Assembly (NCBI GenBank): GCA_017397645.1
Contig: JAFQIE010000033.1
Location: forward strand, 1 to 37,139
Direction of reading: 5' to 3'
DNA: 37,139 nucleotides
Source of the DNA: Lachnospiraceae bacterium
GTDB taxonomy: Bacteria; Bacillota; Clostridia; Lachnospirales; Lachnospiraceae
The translations under genes were made by a program, and so were the position numbers. The notes under the pieces are model-generated. The model was not told the DNA's origin. It ran no database searches and saw only the letters and a list, made by a program, of their open reading frames with translations. This document shows, piece after piece, positions 1 to 9,105 of the stretch. Numbering within the stretch: position 1 is the first letter of the stretch; each line of letters begins with the position of its first letter.

Positions 1-19
1 ATTTATTATTGTCTCCCAT
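1..19 (-). CDS. 5' end of an unknown gene, cut by the window edge
   Basis: Only the first six codons are in the window, read leftward from ATG at 19-17 (Met-Gly-Asp-Asn-Asn-Lys). The call rests on a near-perfect ribosome site, AGGAGGTGATG, at 34-24. The other ATG inside that site (26-24) stops after six codons. Nothing can be said about function. Confidence 0.4.
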
Positions 20-73
20 TTTTCATCACCTCCTATGACACATCATAAAAGGTAATGTAGCTTATAGCCATTA

Positions 74-137
74 TTATTCGAGTAAATCTTAAGAACCCCC
101 ATATATTATGCGAGTTTTCTTTCATTTACTCGAATAA
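74..137. repeat. 14-bp perfect inverted repeat with 36-nt spacer
   Basis: TTATTCGAGTAAAT at 74-87 is repeated as its exact reverse complement at 124-137. The right arm lies inside the last codons of the glycosidase remnant and the left arm lies beyond its stop. No U-tract follows either arm, so it does not look like an intrinsic terminator. It could be the scar of a small inserted or deleted element that broke the gene, or a binding site. Confidence 0.7.
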
Positions 138-228
138 CAAAACTTTTAGGATAACCGGGGATGGCTCCTTCGCAGTCAAAACCGGCTCCGGTCATGCGCC
201 AAAGGCCGTTTAAACTTATTTTCTTCAT
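106..228 (-). pseudogene. N-terminal remnant of a family 2 glycoside hydrolase (beta-mannosidase-like)
   Basis: A 40-codon frame starts at ATG 228, with GGAG eight bases upstream. The first 25 residues (MKKISLNGLWRMTG, then FDCEGAIPG) resemble the N-terminal strand of GH2 beta-mannosidases, where an LNG-W-L-TG motif leads to a V/IPG turn. The similarity stops right after PG and the frame ends at 106. Reading one frame over gives a few more family-like residues before a stop, so a frameshift followed by a larger deletion is likely. GH2 proteins are normally 600-1000 residues. The divergent AraC gene may once have controlled it. The family call rests on a short stretch and is moderately sure. 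Confidence 0.55.
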
Positions 229-381
229 TGCAAACTCCTTTTCCTGGTCAGGGCGGTATGGCCGAAGACCTGTAAAATTATTTGATGTTTATATTTTATT
301 ATGATAGAATCGTAGAAAACAATGGAATTATCGATTGTATTTTTGTAGTTTCTTACTATCCACAGGTTTCGGAGGAAGGAT

Positions 382-1164
382 ATGCAGATATTTAATTGTG
401 GAACGGATTTCCCGCATAATCCCGGAGAATACTGTACGCCCATTGTCAGGGATTGTTATTTTATCAGCTGTTTTTCCACCCCCTTTCTATATGAGGCGGA
501 TGGCGAACTGGTTGCCGGTAATGCGGGAGATGTTTTAATTATGCCGCCGGGGACGATGATATATCATGGACCCGTCGACAAAACGGAATGTTTTGTCAAT
601 GATTGGATGTATTTAGATGGAGAGGATTTTCGTAGCCTGCTGGAAAAGTATCCTCTCCCCTTGGGGCGGGCTTTTCATGTGGGGGATGTTTTGCTTTTAA
701 AAAAATGTATCGCCAGGATAGAGGAAGAACAACTCTTGAAGCGCCCCGGCTTCGAAGAATTGACAAATGCCATGATGACGGAAACTTTGATTTCGCTTCA
801 TCGACGATTCCGGCAGCAGAGGGATTTGGACTCACCCAAAATGCGGATTGGGGTAGCGCGGGAGGCTTTTTTACGGCAACCGGAAAAGGATTGGTCCCTG
901 CAGGAAATGGCGCAGGCGGCAAGGTATTCAGTGAGCCGTTTCTGTACATTATATTATCAGGAATACGGCTGTTCCCCCAAGGCTGACTTGTTGGAACATC
1001 GGTTGGAACTGGGAAAACAGATGTTGCTTTATGGCGATTATACGGTGACAGAGGTATCCGAGCGCTGCGGCTTTAGGTCCATCTATTACTTCTCCAAATA
1101 TTTTAAGGAAAAAGAGGGGTGTACGCCGAGTGAATACAGAAAATATATTAAAGTAGAGCATTGA
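382..1164 (+). CDS. AraC family transcriptional regulator
   Basis: 260 residues. The N-terminal half (about 1-150) reads as a cupin-like sensor domain, with an AGDVLIMPPGT turn near residues 48-60. The C-terminal about 100 residues form the double helix-turn-helix of the AraC/XylS family, ending in the signature CGFRSIYYFSKYFKEKEG followed by TPSEYRKY. The ATG is preceded by GGAGGAAGGAT. Such proteins usually activate a neighbouring carbohydrate operon when a sugar binds the N-domain. Here the divergent neighbour is only a glycosidase fragment, so the regulator may be orphaned. The ligand cannot be read from sequence. Confidence 0.9.
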   Translation: MQIFNCGTDFPHNPGEYCTPIVRDCYFISCFSTPFLYEADGELVAGNAGDVLIMPPGTMIYHGPVDKTECFVNDWMYLDGEDFRSLLEKYPLPLGRAFHVGDVLLLKKCIARIEEEQLLKRPGFEELTNAMMTETLISLHRRFRQQRDLDSPKMRIGVAREAFLRQPEKDWSLQEMAQAARYSVSRFCTLYYQEYGCSPKADLLEHRLELGKQMLLYGDYTVTEVSERCGFRSIYYFSKYFKEKEGCTPSEYRKYIKVEH

Positions 1165-1268
1165 GAAAAATGAAAAATAAGGTTTAACAACACAGATTTC
1201 ATAAAAAAAGCAAAAAATGAGTTGTTAAATAAGTGGAAGCCTAGTCAAACAACTGAAATAGTTTAAGT

Positions 1269-1297
1269 TTGACATATTAAGTGTAAAATGATATCAT
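1269..1297 (+). promoter_or_regulatory. promoter of the hipBA-like operon, with palindrome over the -10
   Basis: TTGACA at 1269-1274, a 17-nt spacer, then TATCAT at 1292-1297. The -10 overlaps a 10-bp perfect palindrome, ATGATATCAT (1288-1297), a plausible operator for autorepression by the HTH protein encoded at 1341. Further upstream, TTTAACAAC (1183-1191) and GTTGTTAAA (1221-1229) form a weaker inverted repeat in the AT-rich gap. Confidence 0.6.
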
Positions 1298-1340
1298 AAT
1301 AGTGCATATGTGAACTAATATATAATAAAATGAGGGTAAA

Positions 1341-1694
1341 ATGAGAATTACAGGATATGAGAATGAGATTGTAATCTTGAAGGAATTGGGTGATAGGATA
1401 AAGGAGTATCGTATTACACGCAATATTACGCAGTCGGAACTGGCTGAGAAATGTGGGATATCTACAAGTACAGAAAAACGTATTGAAAACGGAGATGATG
1501 TCAAACTATCGAATGTTATTAGGGTTATGATGGGGCTTGGGATTGCAGAAAATTTAGATATTCTGATTCCGGAGGAGCAACCGAGTTTTAAGGCGATTTT
1601 TGAAAAAAAACCCACGAGGAAAAGAGCACGTCAAGTAAATGATAAAAAGGGTACCACTTGGGTTTGGGGAGAGGATAAAAAGGAGGTATTATGA
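1341..1694 (+). CDS. hipB: HTH (XRE/Cro type) DNA-binding protein, HipB-like antitoxin
   Basis: 117 residues. An XRE-type helix-turn-helix spans about residues 14-75 (LGDRIKEYRITRNITQSELA, then a CGIS-S recognition helix). A basic, flexible C-terminal tail follows. The stop codon overlaps the start of the HipA-like gene (ATGA at 1691-1694), which implies translational coupling. By analogy with HipB, it should bind DNA as a dimer, repress its own promoter and sequester or recruit the kinase. The homology claim rests on domain and context, since the sequence is only generally XRE-like. Confidence 0.85.
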   Translation: MRITGYENEIVILKELGDRIKEYRITRNITQSELAEKCGISTSTEKRIENGDDVKLSNVIRVMMGLGIAENLDILIPEEQPSFKAIFEKKPTRKRARQVNDKKGTTWVWGEDKKEVL

Positions 1695-2980
1695 AGAAAA
1701 CAAGTACGGTTCGTGTAAAGATGTGGGGAACGACAGTAGGTTACCTGCATCAGGCAGAAAACGGAATCGTCGGATTTCAATATGACGAAGATTTTATAAC
1801 AAGTCAAATAGAAATTTCACCCTTGAGAATGCCTCTGTCCAACCTTACGTATTCTTTCCCTGCGCTTCCGGAAGGCACGTTTCACGGCCTGCCTGGAATG
1901 GTTGCAGATTCTCTTCCGGATAAATTTGGTAATATTGTTATCAACAAATATCTTGAAAGTCAAGGACGGGATGCTGACAGTTTATCTGTGATTGAAAAGT
2001 TGTGTTACACCGGCCAAAGAGGCATGGGAGCGTTGGAATATGAGCCGTCCTATGAATTGGTTGAAATAGATTCTGCTGTAGATATTGATGCACTTACGAA
2101 ATTAGCATCAGAAATTTTGTCCGAGAAGGAAAAAATTCACATTACAAAAAATGATAGTATGATGGCACAACTGATGGCATGTGGTTCTTCTGTCGGTGGA
2201 GCAAGAGCCAAAACACTTATTGCATGGAACCGGGAAACAAACGACATCAGGTCGGGACAAATCGATGCAGGTAGAGGTTACGAATACTGGTTATTGAAAT
2301 TTGACAATATCAAGAACAATAAAGATAAAGATGCCGTGCCGGACGAAGGTGAGTATACAAAAGTTGAGTACGCTTATTACCTTATGGCAAAAGAAGCCGG
2401 GATTCACATGAGCGAGTGTCGTCTTTATCAGGAAAATGAAGGCGCACATTTTATGACCAAAAGATTCGATAGAAAAGGGGCGGACGGAGAAAAGGTTCAT
2501 ATGCAAAGCCTATGTGCAATTTCTCATATGGATTTCAATTCACCACGTACTCATTCGTACGAGGAAGCTTTCGGAGTGATGAAAAAACTTAAACTTTCCT
2601 ACCGGGATTTCTTACAATTGTATCAGAGAATGGTTTTTAATGAATTTGCCAAAAACTACGATGATCACACAAAAAACATTTCCTTCCTTATGGATAAGAA
2701 AGGAACTTGGGCTTTGTCGCCGGCATATGATATCACTTTTTGTTATAAAAAAGACAGTATATGGGCCAGTGCCCACCAAATGCTAATTAACGGAAAATCG
2801 GACGATATCAAAAAAGAGGATCTTTTGCAAGTGGCACGAAATGTGGGGATAAGAAAAGCGGATGCGCTGAAAGGTATAGAGCAGGTTTTATATTCGGTCT
2901 CCAAATGGGAGGATTTCGCAAAGGAGGCTCAACTTTCAGAACGCAAATTCTTAAAAATAAAAGGACATATAAGAAGTTGA
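1691..2980 (+). CDS. hipA: HipA family serine/threonine kinase toxin
   Basis: 429 residues, the usual size for HipA. The N-terminal about 100 residues match the HipA N-1 subdomain (VKMWGTTVGYL; LPGMVADSLPDKFGN). The glycine/serine-rich loop GSSVGGARAK (165-174) fits the ATP-binding and autophosphorylation loop. The catalytic segment NYDDHTKNISF (Asp324) and the metal-binding PAYD (Asp347) are intact, so an active kinase is expected. E. coli HipA phosphorylates glutamyl-tRNA synthetase and induces dormancy; other HipA members use other targets, and the target here is unknown. The DUF3737 gene begins 14 nt downstream, so transcription may run on. Confidence 0.93.
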   Translation: MKKTSTVRVKMWGTTVGYLHQAENGIVGFQYDEDFITSQIEISPLRMPLSNLTYSFPALPEGTFHGLPGMVADSLPDKFGNIVINKYLESQGRDADSLSVIEKLCYTGQRGMGALEYEPSYELVEIDSAVDIDALTKLASEILSEKEKIHITKNDSMMAQLMACGSSVGGARAKTLIAWNRETNDIRSGQIDAGRGYEYWLLKFDNIKNNKDKDAVPDEGEYTKVEYAYYLMAKEAGIHMSECRLYQENEGAHFMTKRFDRKGADGEKVHMQSLCAISHMDFNSPRTHSYEEAFGVMKKLKLSYRDFLQLYQRMVFNEFAKNYDDHTKNISFLMDKKGTWALSPAYDITFCYKKDSIWASAHQMLINGKSDDIKKEDLLQVARNVGIRKADALKGIEQVLYSVSKWEDFAKEAQLSERKFLKIKGHIRS

Positions 2981-2994
2981 TTATAGGAGGCAAT

Positions 2995-3869
2995 ATGGAA
3001 AAGTACATTCAAAAGACCTTTACGGGGGAGAGAGCAATGTTTGGTACAAAGGGTGCAAGATTTGAGTATTGTACCTTTGCGGACGGCGAGTCTCCCTTGA
3101 AAGAGAGTCATGATTTGGAGATAGAGCACACCCTGTTTCGTTGGAAGTACCCCTTGTGGTACACCAGCAATGTGTCCTTGAAACACTGTACGCTATACGA
3201 AATGGCTAGAGCTGGCATCTGGTATGTGGATGGTATCAGTGTGGAGGACACCATCATTGAAGCACCGAAGAATTTTCGCCGTGCGAAGAATATTAGATTG
3301 TGTAACGTGGACATGCCCAATGCAGCAGAAACGTTGTGGAATTGTCAAAATATTGAGATGGATAAGGTCACTGCCAAGGGTGATTACTTCGCGATGAACA
3401 GCGAAAGTATCGTAGCTAGGGATTTCAAATTAGTAGGCAACTATGGGTTTGACGGATGTAAAAATGTGGAAATCCACAATGCCACCATGCTGACTAAAGA
3501 TGCCTTCTGGAATGCAGAGAATATCACCATCTATGATTCTTTTATTTCCGGTGAGTATTTAGGCTGGAATTCCAAGAACATCACGCTGGTGAACTGCACC
3601 ATCGAGAGCTTGCAGGGGATGTGTTATATCGATAATCTGGTGATGAAGAACTGTCGCCTGATGAATACCAATCTGGCATTTGAATATTCCAATGTGGATG
3701 TGGAGATTGTAGGAGAGGTAGAGAGTGTTCTGAACCCTGAAAGTGGCATTATCCACGCGGACAGAATCGGGGAACTGATTATGGACGGACGTAAAGTGAA
3801 GATTGACCAAACCAAGATAGAGGCAGGAGAGATTTTGAAGACCGCTGATAGAGCTGAGTGGGAGAGATG

Positions 3870-3870
<1 letters not shown>
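2995..3870 (+). CDS. DUF3737 family protein (predicted right-handed beta-helix)
   Basis: 291 residues from ATG 2995, chosen because AGGAGG lies five bases upstream; an earlier in-frame start would overlap hipA. The whole protein is a run of short repeats with spaced Asn, Cys and Ile (patterns like NITIYDSFISGEYLGWNSKN), typical of a parallel beta-helix and of DUF3737. No signal peptide or membrane segment is seen. The molecular role of the family is unknown. Its stop overlaps the next gene's start, so it is probably translationally coupled to the PatB/MalY gene. Confidence 0.88.
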
Positions 3871-5018
<1,148 letters not shown>

Positions 5019-5048
<30 letters not shown>

Positions 5049-5936
5049 TTCGGCTTCTTCTTCTGTTAAGCCTAAGGTCATTAGCTTGGTGATTTGCTCG
5101 CCTGCGATTTTACCGATGGCTGCCTCGTGAATCAATTCTGCGTCCAGACAGTTGGCAGTAATTTCGGGGATGGCACTAATCTTGGCGTTATCCATAATGA
5201 TACCGTCGCATTCGGAGTGACCGGCACAACGGTTGTTGCCGTTAATCTTTGAAAGGAACAGTTGATAGGAATCGTCCCTTGCCACAGAACGGGATACGAT
5301 GTTTGCGCTGGAGCCTTCTCCGTTTAAGTCTACGGTAAATGCGGTTTTGGCTGTCTGGGTACCATGGGTCATCAGTTTCTCGGATACTACCAACTTCGCA
5401 CCGTCTGCCAGTGTAGCTTTGGTGGAGCGGTCGGTGGAATCCACGCCCTTGATTTGCACGGTTTCCAATTCAAAATAACTGTTTTCTCCCATTTCGATGA
5501 TGGTCTCGGGGTTCATGATACGTTCCCCCTTGCCATCGCCGCTGCCGTAATGCTTTTCTACATATTTCACGTGGCTGTTTTTGCCGATGAAGAAGCTGTG
5601 GATACCGTCATGCTTACTTGCTTCGTCGCCGCTGTTGTGGATACCGCAGCCAGCCACGATGGTGATATCGCAGTCGTCACCGATATAGAAGTCATTATAA
5701 ACCATCTCGGTCAATCCGCTCTGACTTAAAACCACGGGGATATGCACACTTTCTTTCTTGGTGCCGGGCTTTATCACGATATCGATGCCCTGCTTGTCCT
5801 CTTTGGTCACAATATCTATATTTGCAGTGGTAGCCCGTGCTGCGCTGACACCGTTGGCTCTGATGTTGTAGGCCCCGGCGGGCACCTCGTGCAGGTCGGC
5901 CACCTGCTCTAATAACATTTTCTGTATATCGTCCAT
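5019..5936 (-). CDS. sufB: SufB/SufD family Fe-S cluster scaffold subunit
   Basis: 305 residues. It is much shorter than E. coli SufB (about 495) and close to the minimal SufB-like proteins of archaea and clostridia. The beta-helix core carries IVAGCGIHNSGDEASKHDG, GNNRCAGHSECDGIIMD and the conserved C-terminal HEAAIGKIAGEQI. It should pair with the SufC ATPase encoded 18 nt upstream to assemble Fe-S clusters. No SufD, SufS, SufE or SufU gene lies nearby. This fits the reduced SufBC arrangement that recent literature treats as an ancestral SUF-like minimal system. The sulfur donor is not evident from this window. Confidence 0.92.
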
Positions 5937-5954
5937 ATATAGTTCCTCACATTT

Positions 5955-6677
5955 TTATTCCTGATAGAATTTGCAACCTTCCGTACCCTTCAGTAGTTCA
6001 GGAAGAATCTCGTCCTTGCGCCCTCTGGCCTTTACGGTGCCTTCTGCCAATACCACAATCTCGTCGGCAATGTTTAGAATGCGCTCCTGATGGGAAATAA
6101 TAATCAGGGAGTTGTCACTGCTCCGATGCATTTCCTCAAAGACTTTGATCAGGTTATTGAAGCTCCACAGGTCGATGCCGGCCTCCGGCTCGTCGAACAC
6201 AGCCAAGGGAGTGTTTCGGGCAATGATGGTAGCGATTTCAATTCGCTTTAACTCTCCGCCGGAGAGACTGCCGTCCACGTCGCGGCGGATATAATCTCTG
6301 GCACACAAGCCTACTTTGGACAGATATTCACAGGCAGAAGAGAAGTTCGTCTTATCGCCTGCCGCCAAGGAGAGCAGGTCCAGGACCTTAATGCCCTTAA
6401 AACGGACCGGCTGCTGGAAAGCGAAGCTAATGCCAAGTTTCGCACGTTCCGAGATGGACATATTTGTGATGTCCGTACCATTGAAAAGAATCTGTCCCGA
6501 TGTGGGTTGCTCGATTCCCATAATCAGCTTGGCCAGGGTGGATTTACCCCCACCGTTGGGGCCGGTAATTGCCACGAAAGTGTGGTCATCAAAGGTGAGA
6601 TTAATATTCTTTATAATTTCCTTATGTCCCAAGTCGCCGTTTTCCACTTGGAAACAGAGGTTTTTCAGTTCAAGCAT
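5955..6677 (-). CDS. sufC: SufC-like ABC ATPase for Fe-S cluster assembly
   Basis: 240 residues. Walker A GPNGGGKST (about 40-48), ABC signature LSGGELKRIEIA, Walker B AVFDEPEAGID and the H-loop IISH are all intact. Replacing the common transporter D-loop with EPEAGIDLW is typical of SufC. It is a soluble ATPase that drives conformational change of the SufB scaffold. It is first gene of a two-gene minus-strand operon, with a good ribosome site (TTGGAGGTAACTC) before ATG 6677. Confidence 0.95.
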   Translation of the reverse strand: MLELKNLCFQVENGDLGHKEIIKNINLTFDDHTFVAITGPNGGGKSTLAKLIMGIEQPTSGQILFNGTDITNMSISERAKLGISFAFQQPVRFKGIKVLDLLSLAAGDKTNFSSACEYLSKVGLCARDYIRRDVDGSLSGGELKRIEIATIIARNTPLAVFDEPEAGIDLWSFNNLIKVFEEMHRSSDNSLIIISHQERILNIADEIVVLAEGTVKARGRKDEILPELLKGTEGCKFYQE

Positions 6678-6797
6678 GAGTTACCTCCAATGCGTCTTTT
6701 GATTGAGAAATGAATTTCTTTTAACAGTATATCACAGAACCTGCAAAAACCCATCACTTTTTTCAGAAAAAGTAAAATATTTTCCCCAAAATACCAC

Positions 6798-6826
6798 TTG
6801 ACTTTTTAGGGGAAACAATGTATTAT
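6798..6826 (+). promoter_or_regulatory. promoter of tRNA-Arg
   Basis: TTGACT at 6798-6803, a 17-nt spacer and TATTAT at 6821-6826. The start would lie about 24 nt before the tRNA. A 7-bp inverted repeat, TTTCCCC (6781-6787) and GGGGAAA (6809-6815), brackets the -35 hexamer. Confidence 0.6.
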
Positions 6827-6855
6827 AACCTATGTTGTCGGTGACGACACGAAAT

Positions 6856-6929
6856 GTGCGTTTAGCTCAGCTGGATAGAGCGTTTGGCTACGGACCAAAA
6901 GGTCGGGAGTTCGAATCTTCTAACGCACA
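6856..6929 (+). tRNA. tRNA-Arg (anticodon ACG)
   Basis: The acceptor stem GTGCGTT/AACGCAC closes a standard cloverleaf. The anticodon stem TTTGG/CCAAA holds the loop CTACGGA (anticodon ACG, normally edited to ICG). The T arm contains GTTCGAATC. The discriminator is A, and CCA is not encoded. Confidence 0.97.
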
Positions 6930-6934
6930 TAATT

Positions 6935-6970
6935 ATCGCTGTAGGCGTTATGCTTACAGCGATTTTTTTG
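6935..6970 (+). terminator. Rho-independent terminator after tRNA-Arg
   Basis: Arms 6935-6946 and 6952-6963 form a 12-bp stem with one G-T pair, followed by a run of T from 6963. It points rightward only, because the opposite side lacks a U-tract. Confidence 0.9.
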
Positions 6971-6983
6971 CGTTATATATATT

Positions 6984-7767
6984 TTACCGGCGGTACTTTC
7001 CCGGGGAGATGCCAAATTCTTTTTTAAATACTCTGCAGAAATATTGTAGCGAGGAAAAACCGCTTTGTTGTGCACATTCTTCTAAGGTGAGAAAGGGATA
7101 ACGCATTAGTTTTTTTGCATTTTGTAATCGTAGCGAGGTAATATATTCAGAGGGTGTCATATGGTACTTGGCCTTAAAAAGCTTTCTGAAATAGACCTCG
7201 CTTATTTTGATTTCGTCTGCCAAAGCGGAAATGCTGAAGGACGGATCCTTGAAATTGTTTTCCATATAGGACAGCGCATGCTCTATTTTTTCCTGATTGC
7301 TTCCAACCGGAGAAGAAGGTACAGATTGCGCTCGAAAGTTTCCATAAATTTTATACAGCACAGATATGCATTCTGTATGAGAAACCGGGGGAGACGGTAG
7401 TAAAGTGGAAAAGTAGTTTCTCGAAAAGTTGTTCCATGTGGTGGGAGCTCTCGAGAGAGAGTAAAGCACTATGCCGAGGTGTTTCCTGGCAGAATTCAAA
7501 ATCGCAGAAAATATGGTCATAGGAATCAGAATGGACATCCATGGTGTAAACTGCATGATGCGCCAAATACAATACATCTCCTGCATTGGCTGTAAATTCT
7601 ATCCCGTCGTCGAAACAATAGGTGCAACTTCCTGTGAGAATATAGACAAAAGCGTCACTGTGTCTGCCGTTTACCTGCAGGTGTTTGGGGCCGGGCAAGC
7701 TGTTTTTCATCACATGAATCAGGTTGTTGATATACAGGTTTTCTTCTGTGATAGAGAAAAGTCTCAT
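6984..7767 (-). pseudogene. AraC family regulator broken by a frameshift
   Basis: Two overlapping frames together make one about 261-residue AraC protein. The 5' part from ATG 7767 (ribosome site GGGAGA) encodes the cupin sensor half, with NAGDVLYLAHHAVYTM. The 3' part ending at 6984 encodes the double HTH (ISEVYFRKLFKAKYHM-TPSEYI, then SGFSSLQYFCRVFKKEFG, SPGKYRR). The switch is one extra base, most simply in the five-G run at 7387-7391. With four Gs the protein reads on as VSPVSHTECISVLYKIYGNF, which is typical for the family. It is either a real inactivating or phase-variable indel or a homopolymer sequencing error. The divergent gene at 7983 is the likely target. Confidence 0.88.
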
Positions 7768-7902
7768 TGTTGTCTCCCTTATTTTATGTCTTATTTATGT
7801 CTACAATTAAGTTTTTGCTTCGAAAACTTTGTTTTCATATCCATGATATTCTATTTATTCAAATTCCATCCTATTTTACACGTAAAATCAATAAGTGTAG
7901 TT

Positions 7903-7931
7903 TCGAAAAGTATAAAAATATCGAAAAGTAT
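7903..7931 (+). promoter_or_regulatory. direct repeats, candidate AraC binding sites
   Basis: TCGAAAAGTAT occurs twice, at 7903-7913 and 7921-7931, 18 nt apart. The second copy ends just before the -35 region at 7934. Tandem direct sites abutting the -35 are the usual arrangement for activation by AraC-type proteins, and a (frameshifted) AraC gene diverges from here. Confidence 0.5.
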
Positions 7932-7933
7932 CG

Positions 7934-7962
7934 TTTACGAAACATTGTTGTGGGAATATAAT
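7934..7962 (+). promoter_or_regulatory. promoter of the truncated activase gene
   Basis: Weak -35 TTTACG at 7934-7939, a 17-nt spacer and a perfect -10 TATAAT at 7957-7962. A poor -35 plus a good -10 fits activator dependence. The predicted start lies only about 14 nt before the first possible start codon. Confidence 0.6.
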
Positions 7963-7982
7963 GGAGATAATGATAGGTAGAT

Positions 7983-8645
7983 GTGATAGAAGAAGGGAAG
8001 CATGTATTCTTGCGGGAAAAATGTACACTTTGTGGCAAATGTGAAGCGGTGTGCCCGGAAAGCGCCTTTGAAATGATGGGCAAGGAAATGACCGCCGAAG
8101 AAATCGTGGCTGAGGTACTAAAGGATGAGGTGTTTATCAAGGCCAGCGGAGGAGGTGTCACCTTCTCCGGCGGAGAACCGCTTGCGCAGGTGGAATTTTG
8201 TGTGGAAATCGCCAAGCAGCTGAAAGTTCGGGATGTGAACATCGCAGTGGACACCAGCGGCTATGTAAGCCGGGAGGCAATCGATAAAATCCTGCCCTAT
8301 GTGGATACATTTCTATTTGATATTAAGGCTATCGATGATGAGGTGCACAAAACCTGCACCGGCGTGTCCAATCGATTGATTTTAGAGAACATCCGATATG
8401 TGGACTCTTTGGGGGTTCCCATGGAAATCAGATATCCATACATACCCACCATGAACGATGGGGAGGCGGCTGCAATAGGCGATTTTGTAAAAAGCCTTCA
8501 CATGGTGAAGAAATTGGAAGTGCTTGCTTACCATAATTACGCGGAAAGGAAGTACAATTGCCTGGGGCATGAATACCCGACCAAGGAGATTCCGCTACCG
8601 ACAAAAGAAGAACTGGAAATTGCACGTAAAAAGTGCTGTATTTGA
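7983..8645 (+). pseudogene. glycyl-radical-enzyme activase lacking its N-terminus
   Basis: 220 codons from GTG 7983. The sequence begins inside the ferredoxin-like insert (CTLCGKCEAVCP at about residues 15-26). It continues through SGGGVTFSGGEPLAQ, VDTSGY and FDIKAIDD, all standard for activases of pyruvate formate-lyase-like enzymes. Family members are about 290-310 residues and start with a CX3CX2C motif that binds the radical-SAM [4Fe-4S] cluster. That motif and one ferredoxin cluster are absent, and no trace of them was found upstream in any frame. The promoter sits directly against the truncation, so about 80 codons seem deleted. It is unlikely to be catalytically active. No glycyl-radical enzyme gene lies nearby. 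Confidence 0.85.
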
Positions 8646-8670
8646 ACGAAATTCTGGATTTCATGCTCTG

Positions 8671-8760
8671 TTACCTACTCGAATTTAGGAATGCTTACCC
8701 AGTAGGTAAAAAACCAAGAAAGCGACGCGAGAGTACGATAGGACAAAACCACTTCTTTCA
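8671..8760. other. non-coding stretch with an inverted repeat, unknown
   Basis: TTACCTACT (8671-8679) and AGTAGGTAA (8701-8709) form a 9-bp inverted repeat with a 21-nt loop. A low-complexity stretch, AAACCAAGAAAGCGACGCGA (8711-8730), and further non-coding sequence follow. No reading frame of note is seen. It could be a small structured RNA, a dispersed repeat or debris from the decayed activase locus. Confidence 0.35.
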
Positions 8761-8774
8761 ATTTGTGTCAAAGA

Positions 8775-8803
8775 AAAAAGCACCTCACATGGAGGTGCTT
8801 TTT
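8775..8803. terminator. bidirectional Rho-independent terminator
   Basis: AAAAAGCACCTC (8775-8786) pairs perfectly with GAGGTGCTTTTT (8792-8803) around a 5-nt loop, and both strands have a U-run. It separates the activase remnant from the decarboxylase operon and probably serves the latter. Confidence 0.9.
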
Positions 8804-8823
8804 CTGATATGCACAAGATTTAT

Positions 8824-9093
8824 TTAATCTTTCTTCTTAGACTTAAAACTGTTCATGATCATGGTTGTCAGCATAATCAGTATCATCGCTACAAAGAGAG
8901 CTCCCATACCTTTGCCTAAAATCTTCACACCATCCATGACAGAATCATCGGGGGCTTCCGTACTTACTTCTACGGAAGCATATACTTCTTCGCTGGAAAC
9001 TACTTCCTCACTGGAAACAATTTCTTCACTGGAAACTTCTATAGATTCTACAGAAGAATTGTCTACTGCAGCACTAACCAATTCGTTATTCAT
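8824..9093 (-). CDS. small single-pass membrane protein, probable Na+-decarboxylase accessory (gamma/delta-like) subunit
   Basis: 89 residues. The N-terminal about 58 are acidic and Ser/Glu-rich, with three consecutive six-residue repeats (VSSEEI, VSSEEV, VSSEEV; residues 20-37). One hydrophobic helix follows (about 63-82, GALFVAMILIMLTTMIM), then a KSKKKD tail. The gene starts 12 nt after the decarboxylase beta subunit, with GGAGG upstream of ATG 9093. Partners of that subunit (OadG/MmdD type) are small one-helix proteins, so this is the natural candidate. The order is unusual, though: OadG normally has its helix at the N-terminus and the charged tail after it. Confidence 0.6.
   Translation of the reverse strand: MNNELVSAAVDNSSVESIEVSSEEIVSSEEVVSSEEVYASVEVSTEAPDDSVMDGVKILGKGMGALFVAMILIMLTTMIMNSFKSKKKD
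8983..9036 (-). repeat. three 18-nt coding repeats
   Basis: Three tandem units encode the VSSEE(I/V) hexapeptide in the small membrane protein. The units differ mostly at third codon positions, so the repeat is not brand new. Confidence 0.75.
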
Positions 9094-9105
9094 AATTCTC
9101 CTCCT

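Noticed and set aside
6832-7101. Open frame across tRNA-Arg
   Set aside because: It covers the tRNA and its terminator and shows no protein-like features.
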